In this document: positions 63,537 to 64,000 of the stretch, piece by piece
Layout of the letters: the number at the start of each line of letters is the position of its first letter
How positions within the stretch are numbered: position 1 is the first letter of the stretch
Origin: Streptomyces rapamycinicus NRRL 5491
GTDB lineage: Bacteria; Actinomycetota; Actinomycetes; Streptomycetales; Streptomycetaceae
Direction of reading: 5' to 3'
DNA length: 64,000 bases
NCBI RefSeq assembly: GCF_024298965.1
Contig: NZ_CP085193.1
Location: forward strand, 9,982,001-10,046,000
Notes under the pieces: generated by a model
The model's database searches: none
What the model was told of the DNA's origin: nothing
The model's input: only the letters and a program-made list of their open reading frames with translations
Position numbers and translations under genes: made by a program

Positions 63537-64000
63537 TCATAGGGCGCGGTGACGGGCTCCTCCCCGGTGCCGCCCGGCTCTCTCCGAACCGGGCGGCAGG
63601 GGAGGAAGCGGTGCCACGAGTTGGTGGGCGGCCGCGTATATGACGGCTTGAGTGCGATCGCGCAGACCCAGTTTCGCCAGGATCCGGGAGACGTGTGTCT
63701 TGACCGTCTCGTCGCCGATGCCCAGCGCGCGGGCGATTTCCGTGTTGCTGTGCGCCTGGGCCACGAGGATCAGGACCTCGCGTTCGCGGGCCGTCAGTCT
63801 CTCGACTTCGGTGGAGGACGCGGGCGGCGCGATACCGCTGGCGAAGCGGGAGATGAGACGGCGCGTGACCGAGGGATCGATGATGGCATCACCTCTGTGG
63901 GCGATGCGGATGGCCGCGATCGTCTCCTCGGGAGGGACGCTCTTCAGGAGGAATCCGCTGACCCCCATGCGGAGGGCGCTGTAGACGTAGCTGTCGTCGT
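63537..64000 (-). CDS. LuxR/NarL-family response regulator, C-terminal part
   Basis: The gene starts beyond the window; about 154 residues are visible. The receiver end is SALRMGVSGFLLKSVPPEETIAAIR, and the LuxR helix-turn-helix is LTAREREVLILVAQAHSNTEIARALGIGDETVKTHVSRILAKLGLRDRTQAV (key: LTAREREVL, ETVKTHVSRIL). It is a cytoplasmic DNA-binding regulator normally paired with a histidine kinase, not in view. Its last about 25 codons run through a strong hairpin. Confidence 0.93.
   Translation of the reverse strand, partial: DDSYVYSALRMGVSGFLLKSVPPEETIAAIRIAHRGDAIIDPSVTRRLISRFASGIAPPASSTEVERLTAREREVLILVAQAHSNTEIARALGIGDETVKTHVSRILAKLGLRDRTQAVIYAAAHQLVAPLPPLPPGSERAGRHRGGARHRAL
63557..63605 (-). 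terminator. Long hairpin at the end of the LuxR regulator gene
   Basis: GCCGCCCGG (63569-63577) pairs with CCGGGCGGC (63589-63597), extended by CCTCCCC (63559-63565) with GGGGAGG (63599-63605), around an 11-base loop. It is inside the last codons of the regulator on the minus strand and probably ends its transcript. Confidence 0.7.

Overview
The window is high-GC actinomycete DNA, most likely from a Streptomyces or a close relative. Evidence: a modular polyketide synthase (PKS), GTG/TTG starts with GGAGG-type ribosome sites, strong third-position G/C bias, rare TTA leucine codons confined to a few genes, an Endo H-type GH18 enzyme and many TetR regulators. No rRNA, tRNA, CRISPR array, intact insertion sequence or replication origin was seen.

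Layout. (1) 1-3258: 3' end of a modular PKS (AT-DH-KR-ACP plus C-terminal docking domain) whose expected partner PKS does not follow. (2) 3259-12683: an SDR, a membrane-anchored B-lectin protein, a two-component system facing an FtsX-type ABC exporter across a tandem-repeat control region, and a TetR/hydrolase pair separated by three palindromes. (3) 12783-20039: a glycerol/glycerol-3-phosphate operon (MFS transporter, FGGY kinase, GlpD, AGPS-like flavoprotein, GlpP antiterminator) with a leader that can fold as alternative antiterminator and terminator hairpins. (4) 20061-22255: a hydrolase, a DinB-like protein and a methyltransferase. (5) 22932-50362: a 27-kb, 21-gene exopolysaccharide operon, almost all junctions overlapping or within a few bases. 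It encodes an initiating phosphoglycosyltransferase, sugar-nucleotide dehydrogenase, three glycosyltransferases, two chain-length proteins, AsnB-like amidotransferase, a fused oxidoreductase, heparinase-like and beta-helix proteins, polymerase/ligase, flippase, pyruvyl transferase and a sugar-modification cassette (C-methyltransferase, cytidylyltransferase, PIG-L, epimerase, DUF4910, RmlC-like, PLP aminotransferase). Four TTA codons in three of its genes suggest bldA control. (6) 50370-59340: accessory genes, including a PAP2 phosphatase, a 4,5-dihydroxyphthalate-decarboxylase-like protein, TetR/SDR and TetR/VOC pairs with visible operators, an S41 protease and an Endo H-type enzyme. (7) 59492-64000: a TetR gene flanked by two matching operator pairs, etfBA, a decayed thiolase pseudogene and the 3' part of a LuxR response regulator.

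The strongest candidates for new biology are the polysaccharide operon with its unusual sugar cassette and probable bldA control, and the GlpP/leader pair, which looks like G3P-dependent antitermination in an actinomycete. Functions are inferred from recognisable motifs and gene order; no database search was run.
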